Shown here: piece after piece, positions 49,077-58,212 of the stretch
Numbering within the stretch: position 1 is the stretch's first letter
How the letters are laid out: each line of letters opens with the position of its first letter
Assembly (NCBI RefSeq): GCF_019090165.1
Contig: NZ_JAHRIB010000167.1
Span: 71,333-135,332, forward strand
DNA: 64,000 bases
Direction of reading: 5' to 3'
Source: Streptomyces sp. BV286
Lineage (GTDB): Bacteria > Actinomycetota > Actinomycetes > Streptomycetales > Streptomycetaceae
Position numbers and translations under genes: made by a program
The notes under the pieces: generated by a model
What the model saw: the letters and a program-made list of their open reading frames with translations, nothing else
Told to the model about the DNA's origin: nothing
Databases searched by the model: none

Positions 49077-50585
49077 TTGTCTCGAAGAAGAACAGCCGCT
49101 CTGCCCGACGATGACGCCGTGCTGATCGCGGAAGGCATCACACCTGCGCTGGCCCGCAAGATGGGCGGGTTCGGGAACTACGCCGTTTCCTTCTCCGTCA
49201 TCTGTGTCCTGGCGGGCGGGATGACGCTGTTCGGTTTTGGTCTGCACAACGGCGGCCCGGCCGTGATGGTGTGGGGCTGGGTCGGGATCTTCGCCATGAC
49301 CCTGGTCCTGGGCGCCTGCCTGGGCGAGGTGACGTCGGTGTACCCCACGTCCGGCGCCCTGTACCACATGGCCCATCGCCTCGGCGGGCCCGGCTGGGCG
49401 TGGTTGACGGGCTGGCTCAACCTGCTCGGGCTGGTTGGTGCCATCGCTGGCATCGACTACGGCGCGGCCTCCTTCATCGGTGCGTTCGCCAGTTTGCAGT
49501 GGGGCTTTGAGCCCACGCCGGAGAACACCATGGCGATCTTCGTGTGTGTTCTCTTCCTGCACGGCCTGCTCAACAGCTTCGGGGTGGGCCTGGTCGACGT
49601 GCTGAGCAAGATATCCGTGTGGTGGCAGGCTGGCGGGGTCACGCTCATCGTCGGCACGCTCTTCCTGGCTCCCGGCGAACGCCAGTCCCCCGCCTTCGTC
49701 TTCACCGAGTACTACAACGACTCGGGCATCAGCAATCCCCTGTACGGGGCCGGAGTCGGATGCCTCATGGCGGCGTACACGTTCTGCGGGTACGACGCTT
49801 CCGCCCACATGGCCGAGGAGACCACCCGGGCGCAGAAGGCCGCACCGTGGGGCATGGTCCACGCCATCCTCTGGTCCGGCGTCGCGGGCTTCGTGCTGAT
49901 CGTCGGAATGCTGTTCGCCATGGAGAGCTACGCCGGCACGCTGGACACGGCCACGGGCGTACCGCCCGCGCAGATCTTCATCGACGTCCTGGGCATCGGC
50001 ATGGCCAAGGCCCTGCTGGTGGTGGTCATCGTGGCTCAGCTCTTCTGCGGCAATGCAGAGACGGCGGCCGCCAGCCGGATGGCCTATGCCTTCTCCCGCA
50101 ACCGGGCACTGCCGGGCTGGGAGACCTGGAGCCGGGTCAACGCCCGTACCGAGAACCCCACGGCCGCGGTGTGGCTGTGTGTGGGCATTGCGCTGGTCCT
50201 GGCACTGCCGAGCCTGTACTCGCCGACCGCGTACGCCGCGGTCACCGCGATCAACGTCCTGGGCATCACACCCGCCTACGCGATCCCGGTCTTCCTTCGG
50301 CTGCGCGCGGGCGACAAGTTCCAACAGGGCCCCTGGAACCTGGGCCGGTTCAGCAAGCCCATGGGCTATGTAGCCGTCACCTACGTGGTGGTGCTGACCG
50401 TGTTCTTCTGCCTGCCGCAGGCCTACCCCATGACCACGCAGTCCTTCAACTACGCGCCCCTCACCCTGGTCGTCGTGCTTCTCTTCGCGTGGATTTCGTG
50501 GATCACCACAGGCAGGAAGCACTACGCCATGCCGCTGCCTTCGTCCACGGCTGAAGACGCTGTGATCGCTGGAGGCATGGTCTGA
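49077..50585 (+). CDS. APC-family amino acid/amine permease
   Basis: 502 residues; TTG 49077 lies 9 nt after GAGGAAG and fits the family's start ('LSRRRTAALPDDDAVLIAEG'). Twelve hydrophobic spans, with 'KMGGFGNYAVSFSVICVLAG' at TM1 and 'AAYTFCGYDASAHMAEET' at TM6, place it in the amino acid/polyamine/organocation family (GABA/choline permease-like). It should import an amino acid or amine. Its stop overlaps the GS-like gene (TGATG), so the imported compound may be that enzyme's substrate. Confidence 0.85.
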   Translation: MSRRRTAALPDDDAVLIAEGITPALARKMGGFGNYAVSFSVICVLAGGMTLFGFGLHNGGPAVMVWGWVGIFAMTLVLGACLGEVTSVYPTSGALYHMAHRLGGPGWAWLTGWLNLLGLVGAIAGIDYGAASFIGAFASLQWGFEPTPENTMAIFVCVLFLHGLLNSFGVGLVDVLSKISVWWQAGGVTLIVGTLFLAPGERQSPAFVFTEYYNDSGISNPLYGAGVGCLMAAYTFCGYDASAHMAEETTRAQKAAPWGMVHAILWSGVAGFVLIVGMLFAMESYAGTLDTATGVPPAQIFIDVLGIGMAKALLVVVIVAQLFCGNAETAAASRMAYAFSRNRALPGWETWSRVNARTENPTAAVWLCVGIALVLALPSLYSPTAYAAVTAINVLGITPAYAIPVFLRLRAGDKFQQGPWNLGRFSKPMGYVAVTYVVVLTVFFCLPQAYPMTTQSFNYAPLTLVVVLLFAWISWITTGRKHYAMPLPSSTAEDAVIAGGMV

Positions 50586-51958
50586 TGAGCGATCAGCGGA
50601 TGAGGCGCACCGGGTTTCTGACCGTCGACGAACTGCGGGCCGCCGCAAACAGCGGTGACATCACAGCGGTGGTCCTCGCCGTCCCGGACATGATGGGCCG
50701 CTTGAAGGGCAAGCGCTTCGGGGCTCCCGCTTTCCTGGAGAAGCTCCAGTCCGGGGCCGAGATGTGCGGGTACATCCTGGCCACTGACGTCGGCATGACG
50801 CCCCTGGACGGCTTCGCGCTGACGGGCTGGACGGACGGGTTCGGCGACATCGGCGCCATCCCCGACACGGGCACCATCCGCCGGCTGCCCCACTGGCCCG
50901 GCACTGCCCTCGTCCACGCCGACGCCATCCACCCCGGCGGTGGGCCCATCGAGGTCGCCCCGCGCCAGATGCTCCGTGCACAGCTCGATCGCCTCGCGGA
51001 ACTCGGCCTGGAGGTGAAGGTGGGCCTGGAGAGCGAGTTCGTTCTCTACCGGGGAACCCCACAGGACGCGCACGCGGCCGGGTACCGGCATCTTGAGCCT
51101 GTGGGGATCCACAACCACGACTACGGCCTCGACTTCCCTGCGGACCTGAGGTACTTCATCGGCGACCTGGAAGCCGCTCTGCGCGGCGCCGGTACACGGG
51201 TCGAAGCGGTCAAGGGCGAGGGCGCGCCCGGCCAGATGGAGGTCACGTTCCCCTACGGTCCGGCGTTGCCGGCCTGCGACGGGTACACCGTCTACAAGCA
51301 CGCCGTCCGCCACCTCGCCGAGCGGCGCGACATGACACCCACCTTCATGGCCGCCCCCCAGACCGGAGTGGGCAGCGGCCTGCATCTTCACGTCTCGCTG
51401 TGGCGCAATGACAAGACGGTCTTCGCCACACAGTCGCACGACGAGCTGCCCGAGCTTCTGGAGCGCTCCCTGGCCGGCCTCATCGCCGGGCTGCCGGACA
51501 TGGCACCGCTGTACGCGCCCACCCCGAACTCCTACAAGCGCTACCAGCCGTACTCGTTCGCCCCCACGAACTTCTCGTGGGGATGGGACAACCGCTCCTG
51601 TGCCGTCCGCGTCGTGGGCCATCAGACGGGGACGCACCTGGAGGTACGGATGGCAGGCGCCGACGCCAACCCCTACCTCGTTCTGGCCGCCATCATCGCC
51701 GCGATCATCCACGGCATCAGCGACCGCCCGAAGCTGCCGGAGCCCTGTACCGGCGACGCCTATGAGGAGCAGGACGTGCCGAGAGTGCCCCGCACTCTCG
51801 ACGAGGCCGTCGTCGGCTTCCGGCAGAGCAGGACAGTGCGCGACGCATTCGGCCTTCCAGTCCTGGACCACTACATGCGTGCTGCCGGGGCGGAGATCGC
51901 CGCGCTCGCCGAGCAGGTCACAGACGTGGAGCGGAAACGGGGGTTCGACCGTGCCTGA
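50585..51958 (+). CDS. glutamine-synthetase-like ligase (gamma-glutamylamine type)
   Basis: 457 residues, ATG 50585. GS fold: beta-grasp N-domain, then 'GLEVKVGLESEFVLYR' (metal Glu), 'EGAPGQMEVTFPYG' (metal Glu), 'APQTGVGSGLHLHVSLW' (metal His) and 'WGWDNRSCAVRVVG' (substrate Arg). Proteins of this branch (PuuA/GlnA3-like) link glutamate to amines. It follows an amine or amino acid permease. The final 28 bp (51929-51956) are repeated at the end of the next gene. Confidence 0.85.
   Translation: MSDQRMRRTGFLTVDELRAAANSGDITAVVLAVPDMMGRLKGKRFGAPAFLEKLQSGAEMCGYILATDVGMTPLDGFALTGWTDGFGDIGAIPDTGTIRRLPHWPGTALVHADAIHPGGGPIEVAPRQMLRAQLDRLAELGLEVKVGLESEFVLYRGTPQDAHAAGYRHLEPVGIHNHDYGLDFPADLRYFIGDLEAALRGAGTRVEAVKGEGAPGQMEVTFPYGPALPACDGYTVYKHAVRHLAERRDMTPTFMAAPQTGVGSGLHLHVSLWRNDKTVFATQSHDELPELLERSLAGLIAGLPDMAPLYAPTPNSYKRYQPYSFAPTNFSWGWDNRSCAVRVVGHQTGTHLEVRMAGADANPYLVLAAIIAAIIHGISDRPKLPEPCTGDAYEEQDVPRVPRTLDEAVVGFRQSRTVRDAFGLPVLDHYMRAAGAEIAALAEQVTDVERKRGFDRA
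51929..51956 (+). repeat. 28-bp direct repeat, left copy
   Basis: GAGCGGAAACGGGGGTTCGA..., ending in GTGCCT; 26 of 28 positions match 52797-52824. It encodes the C-terminus of the GS-like protein (ER-x-RGFDRA) and the start codon of the methyltransferase. Confidence 0.8.
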
Positions 51959-52826
51959 CCGTCAAGACCCCAGCGAGCCCTTCAACCGTCCGGTGAACGG
52001 TCCGAAGCGGATCGACTCCACGGTGCCGCATTCGGCCCGCATCTGGAACTACTGGCTGGGCGGCAAGGACAACTACGAGGTCGACCGGGAGGCGGGCGAC
52101 GCTTACCGCCAGATCGCCCCGAACATCGAGACGATGGCCCGCGCCTCCCGCGGCTATCTGATCCGCACGGTGACGCTCGTCGCCGGTGAGCTGGGCATCC
52201 GCCAGTTCCTGGACATCGGCACGGGCCTTCCCACCTACGACAACACCCATCAGGTCGCCCAGCGCGTGGCACCGGAGTCCCGGATCGTCTACGTGGACAA
52301 CGACCCGCTGGTGCTGAGGCACGCCCAGGCGCTGCTCAGGAGCGGACCCAAAGGCGGCACCGATTACATCGACGCCGACCTGCGCGAGCCCGAGAGGATC
52401 ATCGAGGCCGCGGGCAAGATCCTCGACTTCGACAAGCCCGTCGCGCTCATGCTCATGGGCATCCTGGGCCACATCCAGGACTACGACGAGGCCAGGTCGA
52501 TCGTGCGCCGCCTCCAGGCCGCCTTGCCGCCGGGCAGCTACTTCGTGCACTACGACGGCACCGACACCGACGCGGAGCTGAAGCGGGCGCAGGAGGGCTA
52601 CGACGACACCGGCGCCGACCCGTACGTGCTGCGCAGCCCTGAGCAGATCTCCGCCTATTACGAGGGCCTCGAATTGCTGGATCCCGGCATCGTCTCCTGC
52701 CCCTTGTGGCGCCCCGAGCCGGGCACCGACCCGCAGCCGACGGACGTGTACGGAGGCGTCGCCCGTCTGCCGCCCTATGGCCTCTCCTTCAACGCTGAGC
52801 GGGAGCGGGGGTTCGACCGTGCCTAG
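51951..52826 (+). CDS. SAM-dependent methyltransferase (DUF574-type)
   Basis: 291 residues from GTG 51951, overlapping the GS-like stop by 8 nt. 'RIWNYWLGGKDNYEVDR' and 'FLDIGTGLPTYDNTH' (SAM motif I) with 'VYVDNDPLVLRHAQALL' (acidic end of beta 2) are the signature of the Streptomyces DUF574/Methyltransf_19 family. Substrates in this family are mostly unknown. The gene is bracketed by 28-bp direct repeats and ends with the same 'RGFDRA' as the GS-like protein. Confidence 0.85.
   Translation: MPDRQDPSEPFNRPVNGPKRIDSTVPHSARIWNYWLGGKDNYEVDREAGDAYRQIAPNIETMARASRGYLIRTVTLVAGELGIRQFLDIGTGLPTYDNTHQVAQRVAPESRIVYVDNDPLVLRHAQALLRSGPKGGTDYIDADLREPERIIEAAGKILDFDKPVALMLMGILGHIQDYDEARSIVRRLQAALPPGSYFVHYDGTDTDAELKRAQEGYDDTGADPYVLRSPEQISAYYEGLELLDPGIVSCPLWRPEPGTDPQPTDVYGGVARLPPYGLSFNAERERGFDRA
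52797..52824 (+). repeat. 28-bp direct repeat, right copy
   Basis: Differs from 51929-51956 at 2 of 28 positions. It encodes the C-terminus of the methyltransferase and the GTG start region of the GntR gene. Confidence 0.8.
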
Positions 52827-53367
52827 TCTTCTGGCCGAGTTGGTCACCCCCGGCGTCGTTCGACCAACAGCCGTCGCGCGGATTCGGGACGTCGTCCGCG
52901 AGCGCCTGGCCCGCGGTCAGTACCGTCCTGGGATGCTCCTGCCGAGGGAGATCGATTTCGCCCGCGAGTTCGGTGTATCTGCCCAGCTGGTACGGGATGC
53001 GCTCAGGCCCCTTAAGGCCGACGGCACGCTCTACGCCGTGGTCAGCCAGGGAACCTACGTCGCAGACCCCAAAGCACCCGGGCCGGCCGGACAGGGCAGC
53101 CGTCGAGCACGCCTCGAACAGACTGTCCGGCAGAGGCTGAACGATGGCACGTACCCGCCCCTGACGTGGCTGCCGCTGTGGAGTGAGCTTGCTGCCGAGT
53201 TTGGGACCTCCCGCACGACGGTTCATTCCGCTCTTGCACCGCTGAAGGATGACGGCCTCCTCGCCACCGTGAACGGGGGAACGTACGTCCTCGACCCGGA
53301 GAAGCCCGCGGCGCTTCCCGCGAAGAGACCCCGCCGCTCCGCAACAGGCACACAGCAGACGAACTAG
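52819..53367 (+). CDS. regulator with two GntR winged-helix domains
   Basis: 182 residues from GTG 52819 (overlaps the methyltransferase end). Two GntR domains in tandem: 'LLPREIDFAREFGVSAQLV' with 'GTLYAVVSQGTYV', and 'WLPLWSELAAEFGTSRTTV' with 'GLLATVNGGTYV'. No effector domain follows, so this is a DNA-binding unit with two heads. Probably controls the permease operon or the nearby lanthipeptide genes. Followed by a strong hairpin. Confidence 0.85.
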   Translation: MPSLLAELVTPGVVRPTAVARIRDVVRERLARGQYRPGMLLPREIDFAREFGVSAQLVRDALRPLKADGTLYAVVSQGTYVADPKAPGPAGQGSRRARLEQTVRQRLNDGTYPPLTWLPLWSELAAEFGTSRTTVHSALAPLKDDGLLATVNGGTYVLDPEKPAALPAKRPRRSATGTQQTN

Positions 53368-53370
53368 CTT

Positions 53371-53397
53371 CTGCCCACGGGTTGAACCCGTGGGCAG
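53371..53397 (+). terminator. 11-bp hairpin after the GntR gene
   Basis: CTGCCCACGGG pairs with CCCGTGGGCAG around TTGAA, four nt after the stop codon. Likely ends the 48017-53367 operon. Confidence 0.7.
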
Positions 53398-53707
53398 GTC
53401 AAGACCCCGGCGCGGGGATGAGTACCTGTTTCGTGTTCCTCCCCCACGACCAGGTCCAGCTCCGCGCCGGCCCCGCCCAGCCGGGTTGGCTCTTGGGGAG
53501 TATCGGAACCGGAAAATTGCGCGTTCTCCAAGCGAGTGCTGCATGTCCCCCCTCACTCTGGCTCCTTCCCTCCGGCCCCACGAACTGCCTCAGCGAGAGG
53601 AACACGAACACAGTGACGAGCCACGGAGCTGCTTTTCAGTCGAACAGCGAGTGCTGCCGCTCCGGCGGCGCGTAACCGCTCCCCCCCCCCAGTGATGGCG
53701 GCCTGGC
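53398..53707. other. non-coding gap before the lanthipeptide cluster
   Basis: About 310 nt with no supported gene. It contains a 12-bp direct repeat AGCGAGTGCTGC (53531 and 53646) and a run of C. Short frames exist on both strands, but none has a good ribosome site with suitable codon bias. Confidence 0.5.
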
Positions 53708-53713
53708 TAGCGT
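53708..53713 (+). promoter_or_regulatory. -10 box for the lanthipeptide methyltransferase
   Basis: TAGCGT, 6 nt before an in-frame TTG (53720) and 63 nt before the ATG at 53777. It could drive a leaderless TTG start or a short-leader transcript. Confidence 0.45.
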
Positions 53714-53776
53714 CCTCGCTTGACCACCAAGCCGGCTGCCGCAAGCCCCAACGTCCCAACAGAAGTGGGTAATCGG

Positions 53777-54982
53777 ATGACTGCTATTGATGACTCGCCT
53801 GTTCGCGATCCTGACGCGCTGCGCGCGGACATGGTCCGCGCACTCCGTGACCAGGACGCGATCACGTCCGAGCCAGTTGCTGCCGCCTTCACCGCAGTGC
53901 CCCGGCACCGGTTCGCACCCGAAGCACCCCTGAGTCTCGTCTACGACCTCCACCGCACCGTGCCGGTCAAGAAGGACGAGCATGGCCTGGACATCAGCGT
54001 CATGTCCGCCGCCCACCTCCAGGCCGTAATGCTGGAGCAGGCCGACGTCAAGCCCGGCATGAACGTGCTGGAAATCGGCTCCGGAGGCTACAACGCCGCC
54101 CTCATCCAGGAACTCGTGGGCGGTGAGGGGGCGGTCACCACGGTCGACATCGACCGTGACATCGTCGACCGCGCCCGTCGGTGCCTGGACGATGCCGGGT
54201 ACGACCAGGTGAAGACGGTGCTCGCCGACGGCGAGACCGGTGTTCCCGACGGCGCGCCGTACGACCGGATCATCGTCACAGCGGCCGCGTGGGACATCCC
54301 TCCGTCGTGGATCAAGGGGCTTGACGAGAAGGGCAGACTCGTCGTCCCGCTGACTGTGCGCGGCACGACCCGTTCGATTGCGTTCGACCGCGACGGCGAG
54401 GGTCTGGCCAGCCACTCCTACCGTCTGGCCCGCTTCGTGCCCATGCAGGGCGAGGGAACCGCCAAGGAACGCAAGGCAATGCTGCGGGACGGCGTGGCCG
54501 TGCAGACCGACGACGAGCGGGTTCCCTTCAACACGAAGGCGCTGAATCACGCCCTGGACACGCCCAGGCGGGAGTTCTGGTCGGGGGCCGCCTACGACTT
54601 GCCCGACGAGCTGGAGCTGTACCTCACGCTCCGACTGTCGAGCCCAGCCCGACTGCACGCATCCATGGACATCGTCGACAGTGGACTCGTGGAAGCCTCG
54701 GCCCTGCTCGGTGTGCCGGCGCTGGTCAGCGAGGACAGCATCGCGTACCGCACCCGCCGAGAGAACGAGGACACCGGAGGCTTCGAGAGCGGCGTGGTCG
54801 CTCACGGCCCGCAGGCCGAGGCTCTCGCGGACGAGTATCTGAAGCTGCTGCGGCTCTGGGCCCAGGACCACCGCCGCCGGGGAGCGGCAGTGATCAGGTT
54901 CCTCCCGGGCCCCGCCCCGTCGGCTCTGCCCGAGACCAGCGTGCTGAAGCGGCACGGCGTCGTCGCTGTGTCCTGGCACTAA
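53777..54982 (+). CDS. FxLD-system methyltransferase (PCMT-like)
   Basis: 401 residues from ATG 53777; an in-frame TTG at 53720 would add 19. 'AVPRHRFAPEAPLSLVYD' and 'NVLEIGSGGYNAALIQELVG' (SAM motif I) match the protein-L-isoaspartate methyltransferase fold, with an extra C-terminal domain of about 180 residues as in the 'methyltransferase, FxLD system' family. Related enzymes methylate an Asp of the lanthipeptide core, leading to succinimide or isoaspartate; here Asp46 of the precursor (in NDG) is the likely target. Directly upstream of the FxLD precursor. Confidence 0.85.
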   Translation: MTAIDDSPVRDPDALRADMVRALRDQDAITSEPVAAAFTAVPRHRFAPEAPLSLVYDLHRTVPVKKDEHGLDISVMSAAHLQAVMLEQADVKPGMNVLEIGSGGYNAALIQELVGGEGAVTTVDIDRDIVDRARRCLDDAGYDQVKTVLADGETGVPDGAPYDRIIVTAAAWDIPPSWIKGLDEKGRLVVPLTVRGTTRSIAFDRDGEGLASHSYRLARFVPMQGEGTAKERKAMLRDGVAVQTDDERVPFNTKALNHALDTPRREFWSGAAYDLPDELELYLTLRLSSPARLHASMDIVDSGLVEASALLGVPALVSEDSIAYRTRRENEDTGGFESGVVAHGPQAEALADEYLKLLRLWAQDHRRRGAAVIRFLPGPAPSALPETSVLKRHGVVAVSWH

Positions 54983-54986
54983 GGCT

Positions 54987-55010
54987 CCGGGGCCCGTTCC
55001 CGGGCCCCGG
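54987..55010 (+). terminator. 10-bp hairpin between methyltransferase and precursor
   Basis: CCGGGGCCCG (54987-54996) pairs with CGGGCCCCGG (55001-55010). It may partly end the methyltransferase transcript or protect the 5' end of the precursor message. Confidence 0.55.
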
Positions 55011-55044
55011 CTTTGCACCATCACTCACTGCCAAGGAGGCACGC

Positions 55045-55227
55045 ATGACCGTTCAGATGGAACGCCCGGTTGCTCAGCCGGTCGCCGAACAGAGGGCGTC
55101 CGAACAAGACGGCTTTGAACTGGACATCACGATCGTTGAGGGCGGCCCCGCCGCGGACCAACTCATCCGTCTGACGAACGACGGCTGCGGCTCGACGTGC
55201 GCGTCCGCGTGCACGAGCTGCCCGTAG
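55045..55227 (+). CDS. FxLD-family lanthipeptide precursor
   Basis: 60 residues, ATG 55045 after AAGGAGG (a very strong site). The leader contains the family motif 'FELD' (24-27). The C-terminal core has four Cys (48, 52, 56, 59) and Thr/Ser at 44, 50, 51, 54, 57 and 58, for dehydration and thioether-ring formation. Asp46 sits in 'TNDGC', a suitable site for the isoaspartate-type methyltransferase. A likely cleavage point is near 'VEGGPAAD' (31-38). No second precursor copy was found. Confidence 0.9.
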   Translation: MTVQMERPVAQPVAEQRASEQDGFELDITIVEGGPAADQLIRLTNDGCGSTCASACTSCP

Positions 55228-55311
55228 CAGCGCCAGATTGCGAAATCGCGGTGCCCGGTCGCGCCTGCCCCCTGGGCGTGGCCGGGCACCGCGCAGACAC
55301 AGGAGGGGTGT

Positions 55312-58212
55312 GTGTATCGCTACGTCGATGCAGCAGTGATCCGGGCGGCCGTACTGGACTCCGATCATCCGGGGGTCTGGCCCGATCTGATCGGCCCGTC
55401 CGCGAACACGGCGTCGTGGCGGGAATGGCTGCACCAAACCTGGAAAACAGCTGGCTTCGCGACCGCCGTCAAGGGCGCGAGCCCGGACCTAGCAAGGCGA
55501 GTGGAGCAAGTCTGTGCCGGCCATCCGCTGCCGGAACCCGCCGTGCGCCGCACAGTGCTCTCCGTGCTGCGCTACCTGTTGCGGGCCCGAACGCGCGCCA
55601 CGCCATTCGGTGCGTTCGCCGGGGTCGCGGCCGCGCGAATAGGCGCCGCCCCCGCGCTGTCTATCGGCACATGGCACCGGGCATTCGCCAGACCCGACGC
55701 GGCATGGATCGCGGCCTTCATCGGCCAGCTTGAGGCCAACAGCGGACTACGACCCCATCTGATGCTGCTCGCGTCCAGCCTCGTCGTCGAGCGAGACGGG
55801 TACGTGGTGATCGAGCACCGCCCACGCGACACGCACGACGGCGCTTCCGAGCACGTGCAGATACGCGTGACCGGACCGGTCCGCAACGCCCTGGACGGCG
55901 CCCGGACTCCGATCCTCTGGAGCGACCTCACTGCGCAACTCTCCGCGACGTTCCCGACCGCGCCGCTCGCCGCGATCGAGAACCTACTCGCAGGCCTGGT
56001 CAGACAACGATTTCTGATAACCAGCCTCCGCCCGGCAATGACAGCCATCGACCCGCTCGCCGTCCTCCTCGCACACACCCGGTATCTCGCGCCCGCTGAG
56101 ACGGCAGAGTTACGCGAGGCCCCCAAGACTGCGCTCGACCTGCGGGTGGACTGGGACTTGGCCATCCCGCAGACGGTGGCCCATGAAGCGGCAGCAGCAG
56201 CCAGGGCACTCACCCGCCTCGCACCCCGAGCGGCGCTAGCCGGATGGGCCGAATGGCACCGCCGGTTTCTTGAGCGGTACGGGCCAAGGGCGGTTGTTCC
56301 CGTCGTCGACGCCGTTGACGAGCTCGGGTACCCATCCGGCTACCTCGGGTCCACCACGACGCCGGCGCCCTCCCCCCTGCCCGACCGCGATAGCCAGCTC
56401 ATCAAGCTCGCCCACGCCGCCGGGATGCAGCGCCGCCTTGAAATCGAGCTCGACGATGCTGCGCTCGAAGAGCTGGCCACCACAGATCCGGACCACTGCA
56501 TCCAGCCGAGCACCGAGGTGACCGTCCGCATCGACGCCGTAAGCGTTCCGGCCCTGCAGAAGGGCGAGTTCACCCTGCACGTCGTCGGGGTGGCGCGCTC
56601 GGCCGGAACGACCACTGGCCGCTTCCTGGCCTTGCTGGACGACGACGACCGCCGCCGCATGACCGAGGTGTACGCCGGGCTGCCTGGAGTGCACCAAGGC
56701 GCGCTCCTCGCACAGATCAGCTCTACTCCGCTGTCCGCACCCGCTGAGACCGTTGCGCGTGCCCCGCAGGTGGCCGGGTTGGTGATCCCGCTCGGCGACT
56801 ACCACGGCTCGGATACCAGCCTCATTCCCCTGACGGATCTCGCGGTGACCGCCGACGTCGAACAGCTGCACCTGGTCTCGCTCTCCCGCCAGCGCCCGGT
56901 GCACACGCTGCTGCTGAACGCTGTCGACCTGGGGTTTCACACTCATCCGCTGGCACGGTTCCTGGCCGAGGCGCCCACCGCGCTGGCCATCCCGTGCACT
57001 GGCTTCATGTGGGGCACGGCCGCCTCCAACCTGCCGTTCCTGCCCGCGCTGCGCTACGGACGCACGATTTTGTCCCCGGCCCGCTGGCTCCTAGCTCGTG
57101 ACGATCTCCCCGCCGCGCCGACACCGTGGCCACACTGGGACGACGCCCTGGCCCAATGGCGGCGCGACGTGCAGCTGCCTGAGCGGGTGTACCTGAGCGA
57201 GGCCGACCAGTGCATGGCCCTGGACCTGGCGGAACCTTCACACCGGGCCTTGCTGCGCACCCACCTGAACCGCGACGGCAAGGTGACCCTGCACCCCGCG
57301 CCGGAACCCCGGGACCTGGGCTGGACCGACCGTCACGCCCACGAAGTCGTCATCCCCCTGGTTGCTGAACAGAATGTCGCTCCCGTCCGGGCAGCGGCCC
57401 ACGTCGTCAGCCGCGAGCACGGCCACCTGCCTGGCTGCGGCGACCGCATCTACCTCCAGCTCCACGGACACCCGGACCGGCAAGACCCGCTTCTGGCTCG
57501 GCACCTGCCGACCCTGTTGAAGGCACTGGGCGACCCCCGATGGTGGTTCATCCGCTACACAGACCCCGAGCACCACCTTCGCGTTCGCTTGACCTGCGCG
57601 CCCGGCACCCTCGGCTCTGCTCTTGTACGCATCGGGGAATGGACCCAGCAGCTCCGGCACAGCGGTCTGATCACGCACGCCAGCGTGGAGACCTATCACC
57701 CGGAGACCGCGCGGTTCGGTGGCCCCGCAGCGATCGACGCTGCCGAGCAGTACTTCGCCGCCGACTCCGTCGCTGCCCTCGCCCAACTCGCCCTGCAGAC
57801 CGGGAAGAACGCCCCGGATGGTCGTGCGATGACCGCCGCAAGCATGGTGGACATCGCCATCGGCCTGCTTGGCGACGACGGAGCGATGCGCTGGCTCATC
57901 AAGCACACCCGCACCGAACAGGCCGCTCCGCCCCGCGCCGTCTACCGACAAGCCGTCGACCTGGTGAATACCGACCCCTCGTGCTTGGACGAGCGCGTCA
58001 CCACGGCCTGGTCCGCGCGCCGATTGGCACTGGCTGCCTACTGCCGCGTGATCGAGGGCACGATCACGCATCCCCACGACGTGCTACCGGACCTGCTGCA
58101 CCTCCACCACGTCCGGATGTGCGGGCCGAGACTGCCCGAGGAGCGCACGCACCTGCACCTGGCCAGAGCTGCCGCCTTGAGCTGGACGGCACGAGCAAGG
58201 AGAACATCATGA
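55312..58212 (+). CDS. lantibiotic dehydratase LanB, full length
   Basis: 966 residues from GTG 55312 after AGGAGG. The N-terminal glutamylation domain starts 'YRYVDAAVIRAAVL' and contains 'YLLRARTRATPFGAFAGV', the conserved R-x-TPFG region. The C-terminal elimination domain (SpaB_C) contains 'RWWFIRYTDPEHHLRVRL'. Using glutamyl-tRNA it dehydrates Ser/Thr of the precursor core. Overlaps the cyclase by 4 nt. Full length for a class I LanB. Confidence 0.9.
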   Translation: MYRYVDAAVIRAAVLDSDHPGVWPDLIGPSANTASWREWLHQTWKTAGFATAVKGASPDLARRVEQVCAGHPLPEPAVRRTVLSVLRYLLRARTRATPFGAFAGVAAARIGAAPALSIGTWHRAFARPDAAWIAAFIGQLEANSGLRPHLMLLASSLVVERDGYVVIEHRPRDTHDGASEHVQIRVTGPVRNALDGARTPILWSDLTAQLSATFPTAPLAAIENLLAGLVRQRFLITSLRPAMTAIDPLAVLLAHTRYLAPAETAELREAPKTALDLRVDWDLAIPQTVAHEAAAAARALTRLAPRAALAGWAEWHRRFLERYGPRAVVPVVDAVDELGYPSGYLGSTTTPAPSPLPDRDSQLIKLAHAAGMQRRLEIELDDAALEELATTDPDHCIQPSTEVTVRIDAVSVPALQKGEFTLHVVGVARSAGTTTGRFLALLDDDDRRRMTEVYAGLPGVHQGALLAQISSTPLSAPAETVARAPQVAGLVIPLGDYHGSDTSLIPLTDLAVTADVEQLHLVSLSRQRPVHTLLLNAVDLGFHTHPLARFLAEAPTALAIPCTGFMWGTAASNLPFLPALRYGRTILSPARWLLARDDLPAAPTPWPHWDDALAQWRRDVQLPERVYLSEADQCMALDLAEPSHRALLRTHLNRDGKVTLHPAPEPRDLGWTDRHAHEVVIPLVAEQNVAPVRAAAHVVSREHGHLPGCGDRIYLQLHGHPDRQDPLLARHLPTLLKALGDPRWWFIRYTDPEHHLRVRLTCAPGTLGSALVRIGEWTQQLRHSGLITHASVETYHPETARFGGPAAIDAAEQYFAADSVAALAQLALQTGKNAPDGRAMTAASMVDIAIGLLGDDGAMRWLIKHTRTEQAAPPRAVYRQAVDLVNTDPSCLDERVTTAWSARRLALAAYCRVIEGTITHPHDVLPDLLHLHHVRMCGPRLPEERTHLHLARAAALSWTARARRTS

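Noticed and set aside
53382..53695. Short Cys/Ser-containing frames that could pass for a second lanthipeptide precursor
   Set aside because: They lack an FxLD leader motif and a good ribosome site, and sit before the methyltransferase rather than beside LanB.
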